This document shows positions 24,894-36,115 of a stretch of 64,000 nucleotides of DNA, piece after piece (position 1 is the first letter of the stretch; every line of letters begins with the position of its first letter). The DNA is taken from the NCBI GenBank assembly GCA_025786725.1, contig JAHLTZ010000008.1, positions 372,001-436,000 on the forward strand. Direction: 5' to 3'. The DNA comes from Syncephalis fuscata. Taxonomy: Eukaryota > Zoopagomycota > Zoopagomycetes > Zoopagales > Piptocephalidaceae. The notes under the pieces were generated by a model. The model ran no database searches, was not told where the DNA came from, and worked only from the letters and a program-made list of their open reading frames with translations. The position numbers were made by a program, and so were the translations under genes.

Positions 24894-26342
24894 ATGCAGG
24901 CCGTTATTCTACTTGAACCTACCTCCAGTGGTGCTGACGAACCGGTGAAGCGCTACCCAATTAAAACGCTAACGGTACCCATTCCTATTCCAAAACCAGG
25001 ACAAGCACTTATCAAACTACCGCTGCTGCCCTCAACCACCGGTAAATAATACTTACAGTTTAATACTTATACCAACGCTTTGATGCCATGATACTTAGTG
25101 ATGAATGGATTCGACGTGGACTTTATCCCGGTATCAAAGTACGCTAGAGAAGTAGATACCAGTCGATATGTTAACTGTTAATGCTAGTTTAACTCGATTC
25201 TTGGTGCTGACGGTACTGGACAAGTAGTGAGTCCATCAAGTCTTGGTATTCAGGTCGATCCAAGTGTAGAGGAAAATCCACGCTATAAGGAACTTTTGAA
25301 CAAGCGCGTTGTTATCCAACCTGGCGTTGGATGGGACAAGAATCCACGCAAACCTGAACAGTTCTTTTCCATTATGGGACTACTGCCAAATGCTGGTAAG
25401 TTAAAGGTAGCTTTATTGAATAAACATTAATGGTTATTGTATTTATTAGGAACATTTGCTGAATACGTGGCAGTATCAGTCAATGACATCTTCCTGGCTC
25501 CAGAGCATTTGAACGATGCAGAGGCTGCTGCACTACCACTAGCCCATTTGACCGCTTATCGGTAACTTTATTTATTCTAGCTGCTATCCATTACTTATCA
25601 AATCATTTACAGTGCTGTCGTAACAAAAGGAGAAGTAGCTCGTGGCGATCGCGTCCTTATTACGGGTATTGGTAACTAGCCAACAGCAATAACATTAAAA
25701 TGTTGCTGACTATTAATCAATGGTATTATAGGTGGAGGTGTGGCTTTGGCTGCCCTTAGAATCTGTCTAGCAATTGGTGCCGAATGCTACGTCACTAGTT
25801 CATCGCCAGAGAAGATCAAGCGTGCCGTTGAAATGGGTGCCAAAGCTGGTGTAAATTATCGAGATGGCAAGTGTAGCCAACACATTTGTACTATAGCATA
25901 TTTACTTTTTATTTAGATAAATACTTGAATGTATTAAAAGAAACTATATCTGGCCAAATAGATGCCGTTATCGATGGTGCTGGTGGTGATTTCGGTCCAC
26001 TATGCAAACTACTCAACGTTGGTGCACGTATTGTCTGCTATGGAGGCACCGAAACAGGCGCCATGTCTATTAATATGCTGGGTGTTATAAAGAATGTCGA
26101 ACTACGTGGCTCTACCATGGGTAGTCGCCATGAATTTGGTGAGATGGTTCAGTTTGTAGCTAAACATCGTCTGCCAGTTGACGTTGACACAGTCATTGAC
26201 GGCCTGGATCATGCAACTGAGGCATTTGACTCCCTGCTGTAAGTAATTTATTTATCCAAAAAGTCTGTATTAACAATCATTTAAATCTATTACATGCTAT
26301 AGCTCCAGTAGTCATTTTGGAAAATTAGTCATTCGCATTTAA
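24894..26342 (+). CDS. MDR-family zinc-type alcohol dehydrogenase/quinone reductase-like oxidoreductase
   Basis: NAD(P)H-dependent oxidoreductase of the medium-chain family; substrate unknown. Exons from the ATG at 24894: 24894-25041, an exon ending 25138, 25188-25395, 25450-25561, 25613-25671, 25732-25866, 25917-26238 and 26303-26342. The GroES-like half has SILGADGTGQVV; the nucleotide-binding half has ITGIGGGVALAALR, AECYVTSS, and DAVIDGAGGDF. No structural-zinc cysteine cluster is visible. The join between the first two exons is unresolved: DAMILSDEWIRRGLYPG is reached only after a 1-nt shift near 25080. The intron at 25867-25916 has a GCAAGT donor, needed for correct phase. The start could lie upstream at 24774. 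Confidence 0.82.
25867..25916 (+). other. GC-AG intron in the MDR gene
   Basis: Donor GCAAGT, acceptor TTTAG. It joins GVNYRD to DKYLNVLKE in phase 1; the GT two bases later gives the wrong phase. Confidence 0.8.
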
Positions 26343-26473
26343 ACATGCTTTATCATAGCCAATAACAAACATACTGTCATTCATGCATTTGTAAATAAAA
26401 TAAACAATTCAATGACACAAACAAACACTAGCTTTTCTTTTGGTCCTTTTAAAAGAAATCTTAATTTGATGAT

Positions 26474-27195
26474 TTACTCAAACAGTGGAATATCGCGCAC
26501 GCCATCTCTGTCGGTCACTTTACAGACAAAATCGCCTAGATTAACGATGAAACGACGACGCATTTCTTCGGCGCATAGACGTGCCAAGTGGATCACCTCG
26601 TCAAGTGTCATATCTGGCCTGTGATAGCGATCTAACAATGACATACAATAAAAAGAGCCATAGCCATGACAGGCAAATGGGCACTTAGCCAGAGTAGATA
26701 AGTAGTCAATCCAGTAAAGACCGGCCTGCTCGCCTTCAGGAGCCTTTACATCCACGCCTGCTACCAACAAGTTGACTTGATAAGGGTGCTATAGTTGTTT
26801 TGTTCAGTAATTGTTATGCCAATAGAATAGATAAAAGATTAAAAGGTTTAAAGAGTGGTTAATTAAGTAACACGGATAAGTGTGGGTCAGTCCACTATTC
26901 CGTAACTTACTCGACTGCGAAGTGATTCGGCAAGACTGCCGCGAATAAAGTTGGCAGTGCCGCGTGTACTAAGGTCAACCTGATTGCGGATGCTATACAA
27001 ACGAATATTGGCTTGAATATACTCGGCAAAGCTGATTGTATCGCCTGCCTCGCCTGAAAACACCATATGGCAGTTGGGCGACAATAAGCGGGACTTGTCG
27101 GCATCGGACTTCATCACGGTGATGGAACGAGACACCATTGGATCGGTGACAGTGAGGACAAAGTCCTTGCCGGTAATGCCAAGTAGAAACTCCAT
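26474..27195 (-). CDS. PRE1: 20S proteasome beta-4 subunit (PRE1/PSMB2 type)
   Basis: Non-catalytic beta subunit of the 20S proteasome core. Two exons, 26911-27195 and 26474-26788, with a 122-nt intron. The protein begins directly with MEFLLGITGKDFVLT, without a propeptide or N-terminal catalytic Thr, as in beta-4. The GEAGDTISFAEYIQANIRLY block and the C-terminal YWIDYLSTLAKCPFACHGYG block are diagnostic. Total length of about 199 residues is normal for the family. It is transcribed divergently from RRP9 with 266 bp between the two starts. No frame breaks. Confidence 0.96.
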
Positions 27196-27461
27196 CGTTT
27201 AGGAGTCAGGCGGGTATAGATGGTATAAGTATAGGAGCAGCAGGTGGTGAAAGAAGTGATCGAAGAAAGTAGTAGCGATGAATAATACAACACAAGCTTT
27301 CATAGTCAGTGCTGACGTATCGTTTATTAGATAGACAAGTCCAGGTTTGCTTTAAGCCTAGAAGGTGTTACAAAATAGAAATGATTCATTTTATCGTTTT
27401 TCTTTTTTTTTGTAACTGGGCCCAATTGCCACTATTCATTTTCTTTTACAGCCTGTTTGCC
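27196..27461. promoter_or_regulatory. Bidirectional promoter of proteasome beta-4 and RRP9
   Basis: 266 bp between two divergent housekeeping start codons. Contains an oligo-T/pyrimidine stretch just before the RRP9 start. No specific proteasome-type element could be recognised by eye. Confidence 0.55.
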
Positions 27462-29680
27462 ATGTCGGATCGGTTTTTTGCTAAAAAGTCCCGTAAACGC
27501 AGAAATCACGAGGCTGCAGCTGCTGATGGCGATGAGCATGCATCGAAAAGAGGATTGACCAGTTTAGTGGGACGTAGCGGAGGAGGACGTCGGTCGCGTT
27601 TTGGCGATGAAAAAACGACGGCGGTAGTGAATCCCGAGGCAGGTGTTACGACGTCTGGACGGCCTGGAGGCTCTGGCTATCAGCGACACCGTGGCATTAA
27701 CCGAAAAGAAAAGCCGACAAAGCGTAATAATAACAACAACAACTACAATAATGATAACCAAGACGACGACGACGACGACGACGATGCTATGAACGATGGT
27801 ATGGGAATAGATGCAGCCGATTCCGATCTAGAACTGAGCACATCGGATGGAGGACTTGATACGGACGAGGAGCTTGAGCAGAGAGAAACGGAAGCGGAAA
27901 AGCGATTGAGACTTGCCAAGCAGTATATTGACCGTTTACGCACCGAAACAGGTAGGTAGTGATACTAAGCGTAGAACGATGTAATATAGTTTAGTATAAT
28001 AAATACTAATAACTGCGTATGTAATTAAATAGCTCCTGGTGACGATGAAGTAGATGCGGCCGATTTGGATCGTGATATTATTGCAGATCGACTTCGAGAA
28101 GATGCGGTAGGTTGTTTGAATAACATATATAGATAAATGTGTATACTAAATGCTATGATAGTTGGAATCAATCGGCAAACTATATCGAAAAGTGGTAGAT
28201 CAGGTAGATTAGTTATAAGGCATATGTTGGTTAATAATATTAATAATTTATAGCTTGTATTCCCTGTAGATGAGGATAAGATAAAGTCTTTTCGTGGACA
28301 TCAGCTTTCGGTTACATGTGTTGCCGTGTCATCCAATGGTCAATATCTTTATTCTGGATCTAAAGACGGATCAATTGTAAAATGTACTAAAAATAAGCGA
28401 TACCATTAAGCATTTATTAATAAGTTTATTTGATATAGGGGACTTATTTGCTAGTAAAAAGATTAAAGTAATTTCTGGTGGTCGCAAAGGCACTAAAAAC
28501 TATCCTGGCCATACAGATCAAGTAATGGCTTTGGCTATTAGTAGTGATGACAAATATATGGTAAGCTGATTAACTATGAATTCGTAATATGTATTAACAA
28601 TATAATTTATAATAATTAGGCCAGTGGTGGGCGTGACCGTGTAATCCACATATGGTCTGTGGCTGATGATACGCTGCTGACCACGTTCCGACATCATAAG
28701 GATGGTATATCCGGTCTTGCATTCCGCAAGGGCGCCAATCAATTATATTCCGCTTCTCTTGATCGCTCTGTTAAAGTGTGGAATATTGATCAGTTATCTT
28801 ACATTGAAACATTGTAAGTTTAGTGATTAGCTAGCTATGTTGATGATACTAACCAATCTAATAGGTTTGGTCATCAGGATGTTATTACAGGAATTGACAC
28901 ATTAAGCAAGGAACAGTGCATTACAGTTGGTGCTCGTGACCGCACTTTACGTATATGGAAAATTCCCGACGAGACACAGTTAGTATTCCGTGGTGGCGGC
29001 ACAGGCGTAAAAAAGAGTGAAGAGATCAATGATAAAGCTGATTTGCCAATTGAAGGATCAATGGACTGTGTTGCTTTATTAAACGAAGAATACTCGGTAA
29101 CTGGCGGCGATTCTGGTCTATTAGCATTATGGCATATTGGCCGTAAACGACCACTGTACACATGTCCAATGGCTCATGGTGTTGATGAGGAATCTGGATG
29201 TGATCAGCCACGATGGATTACTGCAGTAGCGGCTCTTCCGTACTCAGATTTATTTGCCAGTGGATCGTGGGATGGTAGCGTAAAGTTATGGAAACTATCC
29301 GATGATAAACGTAGCTTTTCTTTGCACGCAACCATTTCAATGGTAAGTATTGATTTGATATGGAAGCTACAAAAGTTGATTATATTTCTTGTGTTTAGCC
29401 TGGTTTTGTAAATGCACTACAATTTGCTGAATTTCAAAATACAAAAATACTCGATGCTACCACCATACAGTTGGTGGTAGGTCTTGGACAAGAGCCCAAG
29501 AACGGTCGCTGGCTACGATTGCCTAAAGCAAAAAACACAACACGTACCGTACAGTTTACATGGAAGGAAGGCGCTACAATACCTCAAGTTGCCGCATTAC
29601 GGCAAAATAGTAAACGACAACGACGAAATGGTAACGATATGGATAGCGATGATGGTGGCCTAGATATTGCCGATTTGTAG
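27462..29680 (+). CDS. RRP9: U3 snoRNP protein RRP9 (WD40)
   Basis: WD40 subunit of the U3 small nucleolar RNP, acting in 18S rRNA processing in the nucleolus. Eight exons, all phases consistent: 27462-27951, 28033-28106, 28162-28203, 28254-28383, 28439-28560, 28620-28813, 28865-29342 and 29399-29680. The N terminus is basic (KKSRKRRN) then Asp-rich, as in U3-55K proteins. WD repeats are visible as GHQLSVTCVAVS, GHTDQVMALAIS, DGISGLAF with SVKVWNIDQ, GHQDVITGI with TLRIWKI, SGLLALWHI and GSWDGSVKLWKL. The last repeat has GLGQEPKNGRWLRLPKAKN, matching the RRP9 C terminus. No frame breaks. The propeller is complete. Confidence 0.93.
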
Positions 29681-29910
29681 TCCATTCTATACCATTGACC
29701 AATGCTTAATAAATCTATTTACTAGACTAAACAATATATTATTCACAGAAATCAGTTGCATAAACGTTTAGTGCTATTCAAATAGACAATGATAGGATTA
29801 AAGTTCGTCAGATTAATTATTATTAAATGTGACAAAAATTGATTGTTTTATTAGTGTATAATCAAAATTTAGTGTTGTAAAAGTACAAATAAAATAAATA
29901 ATATATAACG

Positions 29911-31240
29911 TTACCATCTGTTGTTTACTATTATTTCTGGTGTGTCTTTGCTGCGTATCGTGATTGTATAGTATTCAAATGAAGCTGGCTTAAAGAGTGG
30001 TGGGATGAAAAACACAATCCATACGAATGGTGCATAGCTTGTTAGCGGTGAAAACATAACATGATAGATATAAGTAATATGAAATTCAAGACAAACAAAG
30101 ATGTTGCTTGCTACGCGACAATTGGTTAGTCAATAAAATCCTTGAACTCAAGTTGTATATCTTACCATGTTTTTCATTTCATATATGGTCACAACTGATT
30201 TTGGCAATACATTTAGGTACCAGATAGCAACGCAGCCGTTAAATGTGACCCCAATGATATTTAAGATATGACAGATCAAACCAACAATAGCCCAGTTACT
30301 CGTAAAAAGAATGCTAAGATTTAACATCGAAATAGAAACGGAGGCCAAAATGGCTGTTTTGGAATAGCAAAGCAGCCAGCCGATTAAGCATATAAAAACG
30401 ATATGCAATTTGTCCCCATCAATATGATCTCTCATCGATCGTGCCCTACAGCTAGATTAAGACAATGAAAAGCGTTTGCTGCGTTTTAGCCTACCAACTA
30501 ACAGAATAGAATGTCGGGACACTGAGAAGTATAGCAAGAACAACAGGTCGTGAGCCATCAATATTGCCCCGGTCAAACTGAACACCAAACTGAAAAGTTT
30601 GTACTATTGTATTAAGAGTTTGTAAATAAACAAACAAACAAAACCAGCAGCTATTTACTTACTTATAATTGCTATAAGACAAAAAAAGTATCCTTTTGCT
30701 CGGGTCTGATAAAGATACCATAAATAGAGTAAACCAAGTATTGAATACAACACTATTCCAACAAATGCGCGGGTGAAGTGAGTTCAGTATAATTGAGATT
30801 TTTAACAATTAAATGATAATCCAAGCAAAAATGAATTTTCATTTTGGATGTATGATTTAATGGCAACGGCGAGCAACTAATAAAATACGGTATTATAAAT
30901 GGGATAAAACATAAAGATTGGACATCGCTGATTATCGATACCTATTAAGTAGCTAGGACTTGCTGTCAAAAAGTCAGGTTATCGATGCCTAATAACTTGA
31001 CATGTAAAATAGGGGTACATATTGGATGTCACCTTGGTTCTGTAGTTTAGTTTTATTGCCTGTGTTGGGTAGGCTCTGCGCTTATGCTCTTTGTTTCGAA
31101 AGACTAGTGCAACCGGAATGAGTTTCAGCATAGGCAACGACCAGTCGTGCTTCCTAGACTCGGCACAAGTCCAAAAGGGCGTATTTGGTGCGACTATTGA
31201 GCTGATAGCACAGTAGTTTTGTATTATCTTACTAAGTAGT
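29911..31240 (-). CDS. Multipass membrane protein, unidentified (exon structure uncertain)
   Basis: Several minus-strand segments look coding and belong together in order. About 31215-31050 encodes a Cys-containing segment (FWTCAESRKHDW, then LIPVALVFRNKEH); 30760-30690 a TM helix (VGIVLYSILGLLYLWYLY); 30590-30500 QFDRGNIDGSRPVVLAILLS; 30460-30180 several TM helices (HIVFICLIGWLLCYS, SILFTSNWAIVGLICHILN); and 30030-29911 YAPFVWIVFFIPPLF and the stop. Together roughly seven hydrophobic segments, which would suit a receptor-like or transporter-like protein. Exact splice sites and the start could not be fixed, and single-base errors may be present. I cannot place it in a named family. Confidence 0.45.
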
Positions 31241-31426
31241 TTAGCTGGTAAATTTGTAATAAAAAGCCCGTTTGACTATGTGCTTACTGGGCAGTAATGA
31301 ATAATGAAACATTGCAGTGTTCAAATAAATTATATTTTATTTTGAATGTTTATTAATGAGTAGCTGTGTTGCATTGTTACACTGAATAATACAAATAAAA
31401 CTAAAAGCTTGCTTTCGATTCCAGAA

Positions 31427-34400
31427 CTAATGTACAACCGGTGACATACCGTAGGTTAATAAACCGTGGATTATCAAATTGTGCGTATGCGTAAGTTTAA
31501 ACACGCGATAGATACTGCCATCAGTAACCGAGTTACAAATGACAACTTCGTGTATTTGCTGTAATGTCTGTGGACTAATTTTAATTGGGATCTTGCCATT
31601 GTTCCGTTTTGTAGCAATGCCTATTGACACCGTGTCTTCCTTGACAATAATCCTTGTTACCCAAAATAGACACCCCATTGCATCGGCCACATCAACTGTA
31701 CATACTATTGTAACATCAATGGGATTACACGGGTCGTTGGCGGCAAACATCCAGTCTAGTGGCTGGTGATCCGTATTGTCGGGATGGTCCGAGGGTAGAG
31801 CCAGTGTCGGTAGCAGTTGAGCACCAGGTGCAATATGATGGCCAATGGCTTTAACTGTTGCATTGGCCATTCTATTCACAATGGTCATTCTACAGGTAGG
31901 TTCTAAAGAATCGGATGCATTGGATGGTATTGAATATAGGCGTGGTCTTTGTACATCGCCATTCAATAACAGCGGCAACATGTCAATTTGACATGTACCA
32001 GCCGTTGATGGCGTAAATATGCCGGGGCTTTTTATTTGAGCTTTTCCTTTTTCTAAATATATTATTTAACTCAATAAACAGCTATAACAATTGTAATCGA
32101 AATACACACCTATATAGTTGGGATCTGTATTAATATTAACAGCAGGCGTGTCAGTATTGCAAAATAGCTGGAATACCTCTTCTAAACGGTAATTAGAGAA
32201 ATTTAAGGGATCTAAAATAGGTGGATTGTCCGGGACTAGACCAATTTTTCCGTAAAAACCACTTTGGTCCATAGATTTTGATGTATCTGCTGTGTCATTG
32301 GAGGTCAGTGACGAGTCCATTGGTAAAAGTTCTTTGGTCGCCGATTCATCTTGTGTAAAAGTGGCATCTATCTGAATTTCCTTTCTACAAATATAAAGCA
32401 TTAATTTAAATCGTGTAATATTGACTAGACTTACGAATGGTGTTCTTCAAAATTATATGCTTCCGATGTATCTTGACTGGCTTGATGAGTCGACTCGTTT
32501 TGTAGCTCTTGTTTTGAATTTGAAGCTGGCTCATCTTTGGTAAATAATTGTGCACAGATCGAATCATCATCGTTTAATACAGTTACTGAACCATCCATAA
32601 TAAGTATTGAACGTTCAGAGCTTGCATAGTTTTGTTTTACGCCAGCTTCTTGTTGTTGCTCAACTGCCAAATTGTTTGATCCAGGTGGTGGCCATAAGTA
32701 ATTCACATTACTTATACTTTCATTATCCACTATTTTGACTGAGGGAGTGTTTGGAATGGCCTTTTTCTTTTCAGTTTCTCTCCGTTTCATAGTTCGAATA
32801 GTTCTGCGCTGCTGTGCTAATGTCGGTGCTGCTGACAACGCGTACAAAGGCAAATTTGATGCCTTTCTTAACACAGCATGCAATAATGTAACACTAGCAT
32901 CACCATTTGGATTCGATTTATGATTCAGTGTAGCACCCAGAAAAATACCTGGTGCATTCTGAAATACCATTCGATGGTGGATAACATCTTTGCCAGCCAT
33001 ACATAAACGTGGCTCAATCAACTGTCGAAATAAACGAGCCCGGATCCTTTTATCCTTTAATCGTGGTATAGGAGGTTTTGTAAATGTCATTGCATTTACA
33101 AAGAACGTACGTTTTGTGCCTCTAGCCGCCAGGCAATAATAAGATGTACATTCCCGGGAATTGGATTACCAAATGCATTAGCAAGCTGTGCCACTATAAA
33201 GCCTTTCACTGAACCGTCCAGATTATTGGCACCATTTTTATCGTATTTTGCACGGGCAACTAGTTCGTCATTAATATGTACAGATGCCTTGGGTCTTTCG
33301 ATAACCTTTCCGGTAAAAAGGTACATCTGTGTATTTAGCATCGTTAAACCTGAATGCGTATTTTGGTGCACTATTACAAGCTCCTCGCCTATAAGGAATA
33401 AATGTTTAATCAGCACTTTTAACAATTGTTACGCGATTAACTTACCAGCCTCTTCCGCAGCTGTATTGCGCACATGTGACAAAATGTCCTCGTTTTCCGA
33501 TCTCTTTTATTTATTTTAGATGGTTAGTAAATATTTATTAAATTACATATTTGTAGGGGGCGCTCACCGACAGATTACCGGAAAAGCAAATAGTGGCTTC
33601 TAATTCTTTACGTTTCCAATGACGCCGTAGCGTAGTAGTTACTGTAAACTCCATCCCATTCGCCAAAGTGCCTTCTGACTGTTTGGCAAACATACTTTTA
33701 CGCTCGTCGTACACAGTGGAAACAAGATTTTCCGGTACAGGCATTCCATTAAACCACCGTTACCGTTGTCTTCCATAATATTAGCATGGAAAATAGCTCG
33801 TTGGTCAGTTCATTGCTTTGACGCCAGGCCACAGCAAGAAGAGGTGATTTGGCTATGGGCTGAGCGGCTTGTACGCTGAATAATAGTATCCCCAGCTGTC
33901 GATTTGACCGAGGCGTAAATACAAATGTGAGTAATCCACCACTGACAATCTCGTCGATCTCCATTTCTGGATCATCAATAGCATGCATGTAATTGCCATC
34001 TGTTGTTAGGCATTGAACATCTAGTAATGATAATGACGGGTGTGCATTTTCAATTGATATTTTGATACTAGGCAAATTGCTTTTTTGAGCTGTTAATAAT
34101 AGTAACGCAATTAATAAACTGTTATGAAATATAAATCGATCAATTCACCTTGCATTGTCCTTGTAGATAAATGTGAGTTTTGCCGTGAAAGTTGCGTCTA
34201 TATATATACACCTAAATGAGCAACTATTATAATGTAATAACAAATAACTAACCGATTTCTCAATGGAAGCTATATCTAAAAGCAAAACTGGTGACCATGT
34301 TAAACTAAGGTAGGCTGCTACAGCAATGTTGGCTTTTGATGGTGCTGGCAACACCACTTCTCGCTGGATACAATGGCCACGCTCGGCACGACTTAGCGCA

Positions 34401-35703
34401 GTTATTAGTAAAAGTGCGCAAAATCCACCGGGACTATGTGGATTTAATGGTAAGCGCGTGTTTAGTATTTCTACAGCGTATAATTGCCGGCTCATTCCAG
34501 CCGGTGTCCAAGTCACAATTAAATAGGAATATGGCATGAGCAAGCCATTTGAAGCAGTTGATGCATTCAGATTTCCCTGTTTAATAGCGTGAACAAGATA
34601 GAACGTTTGTGCATATTGAGCTGCACCGCCAAAAGCCACAAAAGCATTAGCATCCTCTGGCATTACCATCAAACTATTCGAGTTTTCTTCAAGTACCGTG
34701 GCCTCTGACAGCACGTGAGGATGGCAGGGCTCTTGGTGCAGATACAATTGCGGATGAACATTTTCCAAAATAACGATGGTGGATGGAATTTCGTTATGTT
34801 TATGATTGGCCGACAAATATTGAATCAAACGATCATTGGCCCGTTGTCCCTTAGCGGTGGTAAATCTGCAAATAATGTCATGGTCACCATTGACAATGGG
34901 TACACGAAGAGATAAGTCAACTTACGGTGGGCTGGTCGTTGTGTGCCAAAGTGGTGGCTCCAAGGTGAAATTATTGCGAAGCTGTGACGATGTCGTTTGA
35001 AGTGCTGACATTGATATTTCAATCAAGGCTGGAAACATATTTGAACAGCGGACTCGTAGTGCACAGCCAATCGCCTCTACGCCTCCCAATGAAAGATAGC
35101 CTTGCCAGCATGGATGGCCAATACCCCGACGGTGTATTTCGACAACAAGCAGCCCAGCAATATCATCTGGCCCGGCATCAACCGTTTGTTCTATATAGAT
35201 AAGGTCAGCAAAAAACAACTTTCGTTTTTTGTCATCAAATATCCACGCCATAGCGAAATAGATATGTGGGTCGCCTGGTACCGGAGCAAGCTCAGCATGT
35301 TTTACGCGATAGAAGAGCATGCCTTGGGGCGGCACGTCAAAGAAAGCGGTTGCTTTTTTGCATTGCGTGGGCTGTGGTAATACGGTCCCGTTAACATTGC
35401 GTAATTGCAAGTTACGAAAAATAAGCTGTGGGTGAGTAATATGTAATGAGACACGGCATGCCATGGCCGAGCAAGATGGCGTTTACAACAACAACTGTAA
35501 GAATAAAAATAATAGTAGTAGATATAAAAAGGTGGGCCGCGATAGTAGAAACACAATAAAAGCTTTTCTTTGGTAAACTGTTTATTACAAGTGCAAGGCT
35601 TGCGGTCCGCATGGTCGTATGGCAGCAGCGTGCAACGGATAGGTTCATGCTTTTGGGCGCTACAATGAGCAGTGGCCAGTCTTGTTGCATCACATGCTCC
35701 CAT
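31427..35703 (-). CDS. Large protein with four or more copies of an unrecognised ~170-residue domain (one or two genes)
   Basis: Function unknown. Minus-strand exons read from about 35703 to 31427. Repeats start with a recurring word: ITHPQLIF near 35430, ENVHPQLYL near 34770, ENAHPSLSL near 34050 and HQNTHSGLTML near 33390. Each continues through a Pro-bearing loop and a hydrophobic strand to a Trp-containing strand (FAMAWIF, LIVTWTP, AVAWRQS, IIAWRLE) and a strand ending in LI or EI; this resembles a beta-sandwich. Clear splices: the intron at 34866-34925, and the one ending before NLPSIKIS. The N terminus may be Cys-rich and secreted (MGACDAT to CTCNK). A linker of Ser/Thr/Asp follows repeat four, and a different C-terminal domain (31427-31981) ends it. 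Several 1-nt frame breaks, e.g. near 33110 and 33745. Confidence 0.5.
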
Positions 35704-36115
35704 TAAAATTTAGTCGGTACGAATGACCAAATTAAGTGGTGCGCGCAGTATAGGTTTTGGTTGTATTTGCTAGCGAGTAACCGTCTTGAAGCTGCAGCGA
35801 TTGGTATTTCTGGTCCCTTGTTCAATGGTACGCTAAGGATGGAACCAATATCTGGTCAGTTGGTCACACTGCATAATAGAAAGCAATGGCGTGGTTGGTT
35901 ACAGCTCGGTCCAGGAATTCAGCGCTATACGTTGTTCAATAATACCCATAAAGGTTCATTAAACAAATAGCAATACAGGTTACATAGAATTTGTCTCTAT
36001 AATTTTGTTAAATGTTAATAAATTTAAAGTTGCGTATTTTATATTAAATGAATTTATTATTTCCATATTAAGTAACTTTTTTCTTTTGCCTCTTTCACTG
36101 CTATTAACCGTTATT
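35704..36115 (+). other. Spacer with a short unrecognised open frame
   Basis: Between the minus-strand repeat protein and the TTLL12 start. A frame at 35761-35970 encodes GISGPLFNGTLRMEPISG and WRGWLQLGPGIQRYTLF, whose composition looks more protein-like than chance, but no start, splice or family could be established. It may be the end of a small gene or a 5' exon. Confidence 0.3.

Noticed and set aside
31000-31270. Higher-GC block considered as a structured RNA gene (snRNA, SRP or RNase P)
   Set aside because: None of the conserved words of U1-U6, SRP or RNase P RNA is present, and the minus strand reads as protein with a TM neighbour.
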